From: a virus
DNA: 20,655 nucleotides
Reading direction: 5' to 3' (one strand)
Virus record (IMG/VR): IMGVR_UViG_3300032342_002142
Coordinates: 1 to 20,655 of that record
Below the pieces are notes generated by a model. The model saw only the letters and a program-made list of their open reading frames with translations, was not told the origin of the DNA and did no database searches. A program made the translations under genes and the position numbers. Each line of letters starts with the position of its first letter. The first letter of the stretch is position 1. This document shows, piece by piece, positions 1 to 8,250 of the stretch.

Positions 1-1
1 G

Positions 2-3000
2 CTCACAAGTGGCGCGAATCCTAACAATTTAATTACGTATACGTGTGTAGGTTTCTCTACTGAGAGAATGAACGCCATTACGGTGGAACACCGCGATGTG
101 ACGGGTAGCACGCATTACGTATCGATTACGCCGGGTCCTGTAAAGCATATTGTCGTTTTCTATGACAGCACTGCGTTACACACGGCTGCGGCCACCGCGA
201 CCAAAGTGAACGCGGCCGTTAGCGCTGATACAGATACAACGTATACCTTAAACGGTAAATTCACGGCTACGGCGACCAACGCGGTTACTGTAATTTCGTC
301 ACTAGTCGAAACACGCCTTGAAGGCACCTTCGAAGACGAACTCCATACCGTCACAGCTAGCAACCTTTCTGCGTTTACGGGGCTAGACGTAGGCGACGGT
401 ATTGCGATTTGGTACCGCTACCTCGTTGAACCTGCCGCGGGTTACGGCTCGGACCCTAAGGCAGGGTTGCGCGGCGGTCGTGCAGAATCATCTGCATCGC
501 GCGGAACAAGCGCTATCCCCTCGGGCTCGCTATTTAAGACATCGGCCTCGGCGAGCAAAATTCCCGGTGCTATTCCGATCTGCCGCGTTGCGTATAACGG
601 GCAGTTGGTCTTTGCGGATGGCACTAAGGTTCAACCTGGAGAAACCATTACTTTCGCTAGTGCGACGAGTGTCGCGGCAGCGAATTTAACTTCGCACATC
701 AGTAACCTTGCGACGACCAGCGGCGCGGGCATTGTTGGATTCCAGCCTGCGACCGCCGGCAATTGGGCCGAGGGCGCACCGGCGTTAGTTGCTACGAATC
801 TGCAGGCTGCTGTCACTGAAATTGTCAGTGACTTAGCTGCAACTACAGCACCTGCGGGAGCCCTACATATTGGCGTCGATGCAGGGACTATTTTCAGCGG
901 GCAACTGACGGCTATTGGTGGCGGTGGTGGACAGTCGGGGGATACGACACTGCGTGCCGCGTTGGACCGTTTGGATTCGTCGGTGGTTGCACGTCGTGGG
1001 TTTACTGCTGTTGTTACGGACGGCAGTACCTCGGTCGGTGGTGACATTAACGCCGTAGATTTTGTGCCGGCTATCAATACGCTTGCCGGCACAGGCGGTA
1101 CGTACGTCTTGCGTCGCGGCGCGTATAACGTAAGCACCGATTTTACTACTTCGAAGAATACGCACTTGGCGGGTGAAGACGTTACCAAAGTAACGCTTTC
1201 TATCACAAAGGGTAGCGCGGTAAACTTCTTTGGGTCGAGCCTGAACGATCAACTCTCCTTCGAGAATCTGTTCTTAAAAGGCCACGCCTCGAATAATTAT
1301 CAGTACGCCTTTGCAGGCGGCGCCTACACGCTGCGTAACTGCCGTGCTGCTGCGGGTGCGCTCCATTTTGGCCCTTCTGCGAGTACGCGCATCGATATCG
1401 ATGGGCTCGTAATTGACGATGATTCACAGGCTATCGCCAATTTCAGCAGCATCGAGTTTTACAACAGCTCTGCCGATACAAATGCCGTTACGGGCAAAGT
1501 ACGCGGACTACGCGTAACTACTGCACCGTCAGGTTCGAATACGAGTATCGAAAAGTCGGGCCTATGGGTCAATAGGATCGGCACCAAAGCCGCATCGCGA
1601 AATTACGAACCCCTCGTATTCGAAGATGCCATTTTTGACATCTCTGCGGGTTTTGGCGACGTAAATCTTAGTACGCCTGATGGCCGGGTCGCGTATATCA
1701 ACGCGTCTCACCAGCCGCAGGTTTACCGTGACTGCGTATTTCGTTGCAGTCAGTCGAATCCGAATATCTACGTCACCGTGATGGATATTATCGATTCGAC
1801 TAACATTCTCTTCGAGAATTGTAGGTTTATTCAGGATGGCTACGGTAAGGTCCTTAGCATTTCTGGTTCGTCCAACAATATCCGATTCCGAGACTGTAAG
1901 TTCTATACAAGTACTGCTGGCGTAAACTACCCGGAAATCGGCGTAGTGTGCGACGAGGTCGTGTCGACGGACCCCGGCCAGAACATTGTATTCGAGGATT
2001 GCTACGCAGAAATTCGTTTCGGTACCTCTACCGGAGCCTCGGCTACGCGTCGTATCGAAATCGGAACCGTAGCCGGAACTGCAACAGGTGACGGCTCGTA
2101 CACCATTGACGGTCTACATGTTAACCTGAATTACAGTAACGTAACCACGTATTCCGACTATACCCTCAGCATCAGCACAGGGGCTGGTACGCAATCGGTT
2201 GTGGAAGCGCGCAACATTACGGTAGATTTTCAAGGTAAACGCTTAGCGGGAGCGGGCACCCGTGCTATTTTCTTAAATAGTTTTGGCGCTGCTAACCTCG
2301 AAATAGATGGTTTACACCTTAAGAACGTCACCGAGCCTGACACTTCCGCAGGTGCGACGACGCTAACCTGTAGCCTTGTAGAGCTCGGGCGTGGGCGTAT
2401 TAGCGGCGGTTCAGTAAACGGCACACCCGCAGGCAGTAACGTTTCTGCGTGGTATGCCCATATAAACCTTGCAGGGTCTGGTGGATCCGTAGAAGGCGTA
2501 CGCTTCTATGAGACCAGCACGGCCAACAAAGGACGCTTAGTCCGTGCAGATGAGCGTTGCAAAGTTATCGGTAATTCGGCGTTAACTACCTTAGCAACGG
2601 GTGAAGACACGCCCGGCTGGTTCTGTTGGTCCAATAGTGATGGCGTGGTGGTTAATGACAATACCGTTGTGCTCAGCGGTACTGCGCAGAACTACTTACC
2701 TGCTACGGACGACCATGCAATGATCTACCTGGGCACGTCATCGGATGTATGCTCTGTAGTGGGCAACAATATCCGAGTAATCTCGGCATTCGTCCGCGGT
2801 ATTACCGTGGATGGTAAACGCAACAGCGTTGTGAGTAACGGCTTGCGTTGCAGCAGTACCTTGGCTGAGAAAATGTTGTTGCTGACTACAGCATCGCAGG
2901 GAAACGTCGTAACGGCGAACACACTGATTAATGATGGCTCGGGCGGCACCGCGACCGTAACAAACGAGGGCACATCTACTACGGTTCCCAACCGGGTATT

Positions 3001-3466
3001 CGCGAATCCTGATGACATAACGGTCAGCGCTACAGTAAAAATTGTCGCGGGAGTCACTGCGTCTTATGGCTCTACTTTTTCTCCGTCCGGTTCGAACTTG
3101 TCGGCGTCAGCCGCAGGTGCGCTCTGTACTTTTGCTATAGACGCCCTGGTACCTGACGGGGCTACGATTACCCTGGTGCGCGCATCGGTGGAGATGAGTG
3201 TCGCCCAAGCGACCGCAGCAAACCGTATGTGGATTGAACTTTATTCGGTAACCATACTAGGCACAGTTATCGACATCGATGGACCTACGTTTGCCCCGGC
3301 TAACAGCAACGCGCAACAGTACATAAGCACAGGTACCATCGCTTTCGTAGTAGATAAATCTGCGAAGATGTTCGTGTTGCAAGTTGCAGGCTCGATCAAT
3401 ACGAGTGGTGACCTAGTGTACGGCATTGAGGTTACATACACTACGCCCAAATTCTACGTGGATTGA
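2..3466 (+). CDS. Tail fibre/tailspike, right-handed beta-helix, 5' end outside window
   Basis: A probable receptor-binding or polysaccharide-binding virion protein at the tail tip. The first ATG in the window is at 68, but the frame is open back to base 2 with plausible protein (SGANPNNLITYTCVGFST), and the ATG lacks a well-placed ribosome binding site, so the gene probably starts upstream. Numbering from that ATG, residues 1-280 are Thr/Ala/Ser-rich and beta-rich. A glycine-rich linker follows near 284-289. From about 312 (RGFTAVV) to about 975, short beta-repeats with recurrent phrases such as FENC, FRDC and FEDC fit a pectate-lyase-like parallel beta-helix. The last 140 or so residues look like a separate beta-sandwich, possibly for trimerisation or binding. 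No catalytic residues can be assigned. The fold class is fairly sure; enzyme activity and ligand are unknown. Confidence 0.8.
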   Translation, partial: LTSGANPNNLITYTCVGFSTERMNAITVEHRDVTGSTHYVSITPGPVKHIVVFYDSTALHTAAATATKVNAAVSADTDTTYTLNGKFTATATNAVTVISSLVETRLEGTFEDELHTVTASNLSAFTGLDVGDGIAIWYRYLVEPAAGYGSDPKAGLRGGRAESSASRGTSAIPSGSLFKTSASASKIPGAIPICRVAYNGQLVFADGTKVQPGETITFASATSVAAANLTSHISNLATTSGAGIVGFQPATAGNWAEGAPALVATNLQAAVTEIVSDLAATTAPAGALHIGVDAGTIFSGQLTAIGGGGGQSGDTTLRAALDRLDSSVVARRGFTAVVTDGSTSVGGDINAVDFVPAINTLAGTGGTYVLRRGAYNVSTDFTTSKNTHLAGEDVTKVTLSITKGSAVNFFGSSLNDQLSFENLFLKGHASNNYQYAFAGGAYTLRNCRAAAGALHFGPSASTRIDIDGLVIDDDSQAIANFSSIEFYNSSADTNAVTGKVRGLRVTTAPSGSNTSIEKSGLWVNRIGTKAASRNYEPLVFEDAIFDISAGFGDVNLSTPDGRVAYINASHQPQVYRDCVFRCSQSNPNIYVTVMDIIDSTNILFENCRFIQDGYGKVLSISGSSNNIRFRDCKFYTSTAGVNYPEIGVVCDEVVSTDPGQNIVFEDCYAEIRFGTSTGASATRRIEIGTVAGTATGDGSYTIDGLHVNLNYSNVTTYSDYTLSISTGAGTQSVVEARNITVDFQGKRLAGAGTRAIFLNSFGAANLEIDGLHLKNVTEPDTSAGATTLTCSLVELGRGRISGGSVNGTPAGSNVSAWYAHINLAGSGGSVEGVRFYETSTANKGRLVRADERCKVIGNSALTTLATGEDTPGWFCWSNSDGVVVNDNTVVLSGTAQNYLPATDDHAMIYLGTSSDVCSVVGNNIRVISAFVRGITVDGKRNSVVSNGLRCSSTLAEKMLLLTTASQGNVVTANTLINDGSGGTATVTNEGTSTTVPNRVFANPDDITVSATVKIVAGVTASYGSTFSPSGSNLSASAAGALCTFAIDALVPDGATITLVRASVEMSVAQATAANRMWIELYSVTILGTVIDIDGPTFAPANSNAQQYISTGTIAFVVDKSAKMFVLQVAGSINTSGDLVYGIEVTYTTPKFYVD

Positions 3467-3469
3467 TCC

Positions 3470-3859
3470 ATGGATCCCTCGTCCATACTGAAATACCACG
3501 GCTCCACCGGACCTAAAAAATGGATCCTGTGGGTCGTGGTAACCGTTACGGTGTTCATTGCAATAGTCGCGCTGTACATGAAGCTGCAAAAGCGGCAAGA
3601 AGAGCTTAAAAAGCTTCGTACCGAAGCGGAGTTGACGGACCAGAAAGCCGCACAACTGCGCTTTAATGTTATGCGCGAAAAAGATGCGACTAAGTTAACG
3701 GAAATGCTCGTTCAAGCAGAAGCCCTGCATAAAGAGGCAGCGGCTAAGCGTGAGGAAATCGCCTGGAATGAAAAAGCATTTCAGGCAGAGTACAAGCAAG
3801 TAAAGGCACTTGAATCATGGAAAGATTTAGACGCGTACAATCAAAAGTCGCGCTCTTAG
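3470..3859 (+). CDS. Small membrane protein: N-terminal TM helix plus coiled coil
   Basis: 129 residues of unrecognised family. Residues 17-37 form one hydrophobic helix preceded by Lys-Lys (KKWILWVVVTVTVFIAIVAL). Most of the rest, from about 38 to 115, is a charged Lys/Glu/Ala-rich coiled coil. This fits an inner-membrane anchor with a helical periplasmic or cytoplasmic stalk. The gene starts three bases after the tail fibre stop with no clear Shine-Dalgarno, suggesting coupled translation. The next gene overlaps its end by 43 bases in another frame. A short N-anchored coiled-coil protein overlapped by an exported protein recalls inner-membrane spanin (Rz-like) pairs, but there is no sequence match I can claim. 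It could instead be a tail or assembly membrane factor. Confidence 0.75.
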   Translation: MDPSSILKYHGSTGPKKWILWVVVTVTVFIAIVALYMKLQKRQEELKKLRTEAELTDQKAAQLRFNVMREKDATKLTEMLVQAEALHKEAAAKREEIAWNEKAFQAEYKQVKALESWKDLDAYNQKSRS

Positions 3860-4308
3860 TTCTGCTGGCTACGTCTAGCGCGCAAGCGCAGGACCACGCC
3901 AAGCTGTTCCAGCTTACGCCTTTACCCGACAGACTGGTGCCAGAGTACATAGCGTGCGTTTACCAAAACGTGCGCTATGCGTGCTTTGACGCAGCCCAGA
4001 TGGTTGAGCTCAACACGCTGGAAATCCAAGCGCGTTACTGGCACAGCCAATGGGAAGACTACACCAGCCTGCTGGCTGTGAAAGAAGCCGAGCTGCTCAA
4101 GTCTCAGGAGCAGATTGCGGTCCATTACAGCATGGAGCGCCAGGACCAGGACCACATTCATGGTCTCAATGAACAGCTCACGTCAGAAATCGAAGCTAAA
4201 AACGAGTGGCGCTCGAAAGCAGAAAACCCACCCACATGGCCTTTGTGGGTGGGCGGTACTGTCGGAGTGCTGGGCTTGGGAGCGTTTCTCAGCAGCCTCG
4301 CCCGTTAG
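3817..4308 (+). CDS. Exported protein: signal peptide, coiled coil, C-terminal TM helix
   Basis: 163 residues. The N-terminus is basic then hydrophobic and ends in an Ala-x-Ala site (SSAQA, residues 20-24), as in a signal peptidase I substrate. No lipobox cysteine is present. The mature part has two cysteines (C47, C56), which could form a disulfide, and a charged helical stretch from about 65 to 135. A Gly/Leu/Val-rich hydrophobic helix (about 142-161) closes the protein, followed by Arg. The topology is therefore secreted with a C-terminal inner-membrane anchor. The start lies inside the preceding gene; AAAGG about 11 bases upstream of the ATG is a weak ribosome binding site. Overlap and topology suggest a partner of the preceding protein, perhaps in lysis, but a classical Rz1 is a lipoprotein and this is not. 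The stop interlocks with that of the convergent gene. Confidence 0.72.
   Translation: MERFRRVQSKVALLVLLATSSAQAQDHAKLFQLTPLPDRLVPEYIACVYQNVRYACFDAAQMVELNTLEIQARYWHSQWEDYTSLLAVKEAELLKSQEQIAVHYSMERQDQDHIHGLNEQLTSEIEAKNEWRSKAENPPTWPLWVGGTVGVLGLGAFLSSLAR
4227..4253 (+). other. Strong stem-loop inside the 3' end of a coding region
   Basis: A perfect 10-bp inverted repeat: CCCACCCACA at 4227-4236 pairs with TGTGGGTGGG at 4244-4253 around the 7-base loop TGGCCTT. It lies within the exported-protein gene, encoding the Pro-Pro-Thr-Trp to Val-Gly-Gly region just before the C-terminal membrane helix. No T-run follows on either strand, so it is not a standard intrinsic terminator. It could pause ribosomes or protect a 3' end, or be a by-product of the protein sequence. 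Confidence 0.5.
4305..4308. other. Interlocked convergent stop codons (TTAG)
   Basis: The plus gene ends with TAG at 4306-4308 and the minus gene ends with TAA read from 4307 to 4305. The two convergent genes therefore overlap by four bases and share one TTAG/CTAA tetranucleotide. There is no intergenic terminator, so transcripts from either side must run into the opposite gene. Confidence 0.8.
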
Positions 4309-4568
4309 AGCTTCGACTCCGTAAGGACCTTTTTATGTTCAAGCAACCCAAACAACTCGTCAGCAGTCATGCCCTCGCCGAGCTCACTCACGTTGCTGAC
4401 GCGGCTGATGAAGCCCGGGTCGCTGTACTGCACGACCTGATCGCTAGCCGCCTCAGTGGTCTCGGCCTCCACGATGCTGTAAAACAAGAGCTCCACAGGC
4501 GGAAAGTCAGCGCCATCCGCCTTCTTGCGGCCAACCGTAGCGTTATGTGTAATGAGAAACTTTTTCAT
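4305..4568 (-). CDS. Small hypothetical protein (87 aa)
   Basis: 87 residues of unknown family, starting MKKFLITHNA. It is acidic in its second half, with no membrane helix, cysteine or recognisable motif; the segment ELFYSIVEAETTEAASDQV looks like a small alpha/beta fold. It is the last gene of the minus-strand ribonucleotide reductase unit. Its ATG forms an ATGA overlap with the upstream gene's stop (4565-4568), which argues for translational coupling and for a real gene. The competing plus-strand frame over the same bases crosses the end of the exported-protein gene and reads as shadow sequence. Function unknown; perhaps an accessory to nucleotide metabolism by position only. Confidence 0.7.
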   Translation of the reverse strand: MKKFLITHNATVGRKKADGADFPPVELLFYSIVEAETTEAASDQVVQYSDPGFISRVSNVSELGEGMTADELFGLLEHKKVLTESKL

Positions 4569-4858
4569 TCTTGAGCTTTCTTGATGATTTCATCGCCGCC
4601 TACACCGGTAGTACGGCATCCGAATTCGACCCAACGGTTACAATGATTGCCTTGGTAAAAGGACACTCTAATACCTAACCCCCACTCATTTTCATTCATG
4701 GGGTTCTGCATAAAGTCGTAGATCTGCTCTACCACGACTTTATCGTAATGCGGATGTTCGGGCGTGTATACGCCAATACCTAGAGACAAATAATGCGCCG
4801 CCCTGCGCAAAATGATGGGCGTAATGCCAATACGGTGGTCTTCTTTATGGAGTGTCAT
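4565..4858 (-). CDS. Small hypothetical protein (97 aa)
   Basis: Unrecognised 97-residue protein beginning MTLHKEDHRIGITP. I chose the ATG at 4858 over a TTG at 4909, because the extra residues would run about 50 more bases into the upstream gene. No good Shine-Dalgarno precedes 4858, so the start is uncertain and translation is probably coupled to the upstream gene, which it overlaps by 14 bases. The C-terminal half (NEWGLGIRVSFYQGNHCN, then RWVEFGCRTTGVGG) looks beta-rich with two cysteines. The stop overlaps the next start as ATGA. Nothing identifies a function. Confidence 0.65.
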   Translation of the reverse strand: MTLHKEDHRIGITPIILRRAAHYLSLGIGVYTPEHPHYDKVVVEQIYDFMQNPMNENEWGLGIRVSFYQGNHCNRWVEFGCRTTGVGGDEIIKKAQE

Positions 4859-5093
4859 CGGGATGGACGTGTTGGAAGTGTTGAATGGCAATGCCCTGCA
4901 GGGGTACAAATTCTGCAGTAGGACGCTCGCGTGTGAAGGTCATGCGGAGGGTAGCTACTTCTTCTTGGGCAGCGGAACTGACTACGCCTATTACTTTATC
5001 GCCCCGCATGACGATAATAGCGGTTCGATCGGGAGATTCACCGTGGTCAACAACTACGGTATTGCCTGTGACCATGCATCCGATGTGACTCAT
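4845..5093 (-). CDS. Small hypothetical protein (82 aa) next to the RNR gene
   Basis: 82 residues starting MSHIGCMVTGNTVVVDHGES. The start at 5093 is well supported: its ATG overlaps the reductase stop as ATGA (5090-5093), and a strong GGAGG lies seven bases upstream, inside the reductase coding end. The frame is open further upstream, but those residues would lie inside the reductase. The sequence alternates hydrophobic and charged residues (VVVDHG, AIIVMRG, VIGVVSS), suggesting a small beta-barrel, with a His-rich C-terminus (IQHFQHVHPDD) that could bind metal. Tight coupling to the reductase suggests a related role, but I do not recognise it as a thioredoxin, glutaredoxin or NrdI-type partner. 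Confidence 0.75.
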   Translation of the reverse strand: MSHIGCMVTGNTVVVDHGESPDRTAIIVMRGDKVIGVVSSAAQEEVATLRMTFTRERPTAEFVPLQGIAIQHFQHVHPDDTP

Positions 5094-7096
5094 TCTGCAG
5101 CCTCCTCTCCAGCAACTGGCGGGATCGTACAAAGACCGCCATCGCAATACTTGTCATCAACCTCGTGGGTTTTCAAGCCCGCGAAAGAGTAAGGCTGCAG
5201 GCGCATCTGGTACGCCAAATATTCTTCTCGGGTGATCACGGTCTTAGGAGCCTGGACATAGCCGTGATCGTTGCGAGGCAAGAACGACACGCCCTTGAGG
5301 CGGTGGGCGTACGTTTCAAGTGCCTGCTGAATAAAGGGCCCTTCCTTCTCTTTGTCAAAATCGACGGTGACAGAGACTTGGTTGTCAGCCCAGTAGTGCT
5401 GCATAAGCGCGGCTACTTCGAGCTGCTCCCACATTGTAATAGTCTCACTAGGACGCTGACCCGGCGAGTGCACCGGGAAATAGACCACGACCGTGTTGGC
5501 CTCATTGATCGCGGTTTCAATGCGATAACCCGCTTGACGCAGCGGCTCTATGAGGACGGAGTCGTCGTTAATGCGAATGGCCTGCAAGATGTACTCACTC
5601 TTTTCATGGTGAATACCTTCGCGGCAGCCGACAAGCTTCGAGATCGAACCTGAGGGTTTGACCGAAGTCTTCTTAATGCTCTTAGGGATACAGAGCCAGT
5701 CACTGTAGATTTCGTCTAAGCGATTGATGTAGCGATAGCCCCAATCGCACCAGGTGAAGTGGGCGCGTAGTCCAATTTTCGCTATGTTATCTTGAATGCC
5801 GCTCTGGCTACAGCCAATACGGCGATTACGCAACATGACCGCGTTGGTCTCTTCGCAGTGCGTCGGAACCAGCGTAACGGTCTTTGCGTAAAGATAGGCG
5901 CATTTAAGTGTGCGTTCGTAGTCAGCATAGTCGTCACATTTATAGGGAAAGGTCTCCACTAAGCAGCAGAGCTCAGCACTGTGCAGTGTCTGCTCAAGGC
6001 AGGGATTTCCGCCCATAGCCTTGGCATCTTTGTTATCTGGAGGATCGCACATGCGGCTGTAAGCCTGTGCGTTCTCCAAAAAGTAGTACCCCGGTTCGCC
6101 GTTCGCAGCCGTTAATTTAGCCGCTACGCTAAAGTCCGTACGCGTATTAGCAAAGACGGAATTATTCGAAGCCCAACGAGGCCATTCGTTGGTTTCGGGA
6201 TTAGTATAGTCTTTGAGACCTAGGAACTGTGAATCGTCCGCTTCAGCGAACATGATCTCAGCAGTTCTACGAACGCCGCCGGCGACGACGCATTCGCCAA
6301 TGCTATTTGCGATATCAACAATCACGCGAGCATCGACGTATTTGCCTTTGTAAGCATCGAGCAACGTACGTACACGTTTCGTGAGACGCTCCAGAGCCTC
6401 AGGTCCTGATGCGGTGCCGCCAAAGCCACGGATGCGCGCGCCCTTGGGGCGTACTCGACTGTAGTCAGGATTTACGGGACTCAAAACATCGGGGTCTACG
6501 TAAGACTGCAGAAGCTCGCGCGTATACGCAATCCAGCCCTCACGCGAGTCCTCTACGATGAAGGGTTCTGGATTCGGGTAAGGCTTAATAATCTTCACGG
6601 TGCCCTTGCCCCGTGTATCCAGGCCTACTCCGACGCCCAACATACTGCAATCCATCAGCCAGGTAAACGGCTGGGAAAAAGCATTAGGAATATTGGTGTT
6701 ACCGATATTCGCGGTCGTATAGAAACCGCAATTATTCAGGCACGCACCCCCGATTTTGAACATGTGTTCACTGCCCATTTTGGACATTCCACGTCCGGGA
6801 GGCAGCCACTTAAATGCGAACATACGGGTAAATGCATCTTGGGCAGATCGCTGTGCTTTGCTGTCGTTCCAAGGTAATCCATGGCGCCGGCAGTGTCCCT
6901 TTTGAATCTGGTACATGCCCTCAATAACGCGCTGACACGTTTGCCAGAATTCCTCGTTAGTACCGTCGCTGAGTAACTCAGAGTACGTGCGGAAAAATAC
7001 GAGTTTTCCCACGGGCCCCCAAGCCGGTTCGCGGTCGCGATATTTTTCGATGAAATTGACATCAAGACTAAAGGGCTCTCGTGGAACGAGCATCAT
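5090..7096 (-). CDS. nrdJ: Adenosylcobalamin-dependent (class II) ribonucleotide reductase, RTPR type
   Basis: 668 residues; converts ribonucleotides to deoxyribonucleotides, supplying the phage with DNA precursors, using coenzyme B12 to make the catalytic thiyl radical. It aligns well by eye with the monomeric Lactobacillus leichmannii triphosphate reductase, which is somewhat longer (about 740). Matches are LNNC (C123, cf. C119), GFGGTASGP (224-232), GGNPCLEQ with thiyl C366 (cf. C408), N364 and E368, C377 (cf. C419), SVKPSG (478-483) and a C-terminal shuttle pair CDGGLC (C651, C656, cf. C731/C736). All redox cysteines are present, so it should be active. The residue after the thiyl Cys is Leu, not Gly. 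The start at 7096 overlaps the HNH stop as ATGA, with AGAGGA just upstream. The reductant must come from host thioredoxin or an unseen gene. Symbol by family; rtpR is an alternative. Confidence 0.95.
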   Translation of the reverse strand: MMLVPREPFSLDVNFIEKYRDREPAWGPVGKLVFFRTYSELLSDGTNEEFWQTCQRVIEGMYQIQKGHCRRHGLPWNDSKAQRSAQDAFTRMFAFKWLPPGRGMSKMGSEHMFKIGGACLNNCGFYTTANIGNTNIPNAFSQPFTWLMDCSMLGVGVGLDTRGKGTVKIIKPYPNPEPFIVEDSREGWIAYTRELLQSYVDPDVLSPVNPDYSRVRPKGARIRGFGGTASGPEALERLTKRVRTLLDAYKGKYVDARVIVDIANSIGECVVAGGVRRTAEIMFAEADDSQFLGLKDYTNPETNEWPRWASNNSVFANTRTDFSVAAKLTAANGEPGYYFLENAQAYSRMCDPPDNKDAKAMGGNPCLEQTLHSAELCCLVETFPYKCDDYADYERTLKCAYLYAKTVTLVPTHCEETNAVMLRNRRIGCSQSGIQDNIAKIGLRAHFTWCDWGYRYINRLDEIYSDWLCIPKSIKKTSVKPSGSISKLVGCREGIHHEKSEYILQAIRINDDSVLIEPLRQAGYRIETAINEANTVVVYFPVHSPGQRPSETITMWEQLEVAALMQHYWADNQVSVTVDFDKEKEGPFIQQALETYAHRLKGVSFLPRNDHGYVQAPKTVITREEYLAYQMRLQPYSFAGLKTHEVDDKYCDGGLCTIPPVAGEEAAE

Positions 7097-7683
7097 ACCA
7101 TCCTCTTCTTACGTGGTAACTGTGAGCGTTTAGTGGGTATTACCCAAGTATCCAACAAGCCACGTATTCTCGCAGCTTTCAACCCATTTTTCAGCAAGAG
7201 TTTAACTGAAAAAGGTAGATCTCCCAAGACCATGTTACATGATTCACAACATGGAACAACGTTACAGACGGTATGTCCTTTGGTACTATCACGTCGATCT
7301 AAGCCGTTCGAAGGACTGCGCTTACAGTAATAACAATCTCTCGCCATTAATACACGTGCGAGTTGCCACGCACAGGTAGCAGCGCCACCGTACTTTCTCT
7401 TGTCAGCGGACCTGTACCCCTTATAACGTAGAAAATTAGGGTTTTTAGCGTAATATGTTTTAAAATATACTTTACATGCAGCCTTACGCACGGGATCTGC
7501 GTCGCGCGCTGCGGTATAGCGTTTGTTATGTCGCCGTACGTACGCGTGACAACGCCACTTACCGCCTCCTATATATCGCGGATCGTTGGCCCAACGCCAA
7601 TGGTCAGAGTCTACCGCTTTTGCACACGGTCGACAAAATGTCGGTACGGGCTTTAATGTTTTATCGACGGGATAATTCGCCAT
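7093..7683 (-). CDS. HNH-family endonuclease with zinc knuckles
   Basis: 196 residues, likely a DNA nuclease. The diagnostic part is residues 117-150: CYYC, then NGLDRRD, KGHT, NVVPCC and ESCN. C117/C120 and C146/C149 are a zinc-binding pair, with the DR-D and N residues typical of this HNH subgroup. The N-terminus adds a further CRPC pair (C17/C20) and C45, and the whole protein is strongly Lys/Arg-rich, as in DNA binders. Free-standing homing-type HNH genes often sit beside phage reductase genes. Here, however, it is embedded: its ATG at 7683 forms TGATG with the resolvase stop (AAGGA nine bases upstream), and its stop forms ATGA with the reductase start. It could be a homing endonuclease or a domesticated processing nuclease. 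Confidence 0.88.
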   Translation of the reverse strand: MANYPVDKTLKPVPTFCRPCAKAVDSDHWRWANDPRYIGGGKWRCHAYVRRHNKRYTAARDADPVRKAACKVYFKTYYAKNPNFLRYKGYRSADKRKYGGAATCAWQLARVLMARDCYYCKRSPSNGLDRRDSTKGHTVCNVVPCCESCNMVLGDLPFSVKLLLKNGLKAARIRGLLDTWVIPTKRSQLPRKKRMV

Positions 7684-8246
7684 CAAACAGCGTCCTTATA
7701 CTGACGTTTCTTAGCCGGTACCTTACGCTCTTTTTTCAAGTCCTTAGACTTAATCATTTTCACAACATCGAGCTGATGGCGCATTACAGAGCCAGGTCTT
7801 GCTATTTCGTACCCAATGCGGGCAAGGCTATACGCGTCTGCGACGTTGTCATCTTGTATCACAACCCCCCATTGTTTCTCAATGGCAATCATGACTTCTT
7901 CTTTGGACGCAGAGCCCTTACTACACACAAATTTCTTCAATTGTTTTGGGGCGGCGTCGAAGCATTTATCACAGTGGTCAAACAAGGCCAACTTAATCAC
8001 CGCACCGACTTCACCCAACAAAAACTTCTTGTTGACGCTGCCGTACGAGTAGCCTTCCATGACGCCTGTCGCGAAGCGCAACTCACCAAGAACGGCAGTC
8101 AGCCCATCCCTGATGTAGGCCAGGCGCTCATGATCACGTAGGCCTTTTGGCTCAATTAAGCCGAGATAGTAAACGCTAGCATCTTCGTTGAGAATGCATA
8201 TCCCTGTATGTAAAACCGACTGGTCTATGCCAATAAATAGGGCCAT
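7683..8246 (-). CDS. RuvC-like Holliday junction resolvase (RNase H fold)
   Basis: 187 residues, near the usual RuvC length. Acidic active-site positions are visible: D8 in FIGIDQS on the first strand, E64 in VMEGYSYG, and the C-terminal DDNVADAYSLA with D133 and D137. The central KQLKKFVCSKGSASKEEV resembles the RuvC segment with the conserved Lys region before the last acidic residues. RuvC cuts four-way junctions with Mg2+, resolving recombination intermediates; phage versions may also debranch DNA before packaging. It is the first gene of the minus-strand reductase unit, 35 bases from the divergent structural genes. No convincing Shine-Dalgarno precedes the ATG at 8246. The Lys-rich tail after about residue 160 may add DNA contacts. 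Confidence 0.85.
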   Translation of the reverse strand: MALFIGIDQSVLHTGICILNEDASVYYLGLIEPKGLRDHERLAYIRDGLTAVLGELRFATGVMEGYSYGSVNKKFLLGEVGAVIKLALFDHCDKCFDAAPKQLKKFVCSKGSASKEEVMIAIEKQWGVVIQDDNVADAYSLARIGYEIARPGSVMRHQLDVVKMIKSKDLKKERKVPAKKRQYKDAV

Positions 8247-8250
8247 GAGC

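Noticed and set aside
631-1206. Long minus-strand open frame within the tail fibre gene
   Set aside because: Antisense shadow of a compositionally regular beta-rich gene; rich in Thr/Ala/Val/Pro from complementary codons and without a ribosome binding site.
4206-4574. 122-residue plus-strand frame across the convergent junction
   Set aside because: Overlaps the exported-protein end and the whole 87-residue minus gene; the minus gene has ATGA coupling and better composition.
5165-5653. 162-residue plus-strand frame opposite the reductase C-terminus
   Set aside because: Antisense to a well-conserved enzyme, including its shuttle-cysteine region.
7476-8141. 221-residue plus-strand frame across the HNH and resolvase genes
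   Set aside because: Opposite two genes with clear motifs; its sequence is irregular and it spans their junction.
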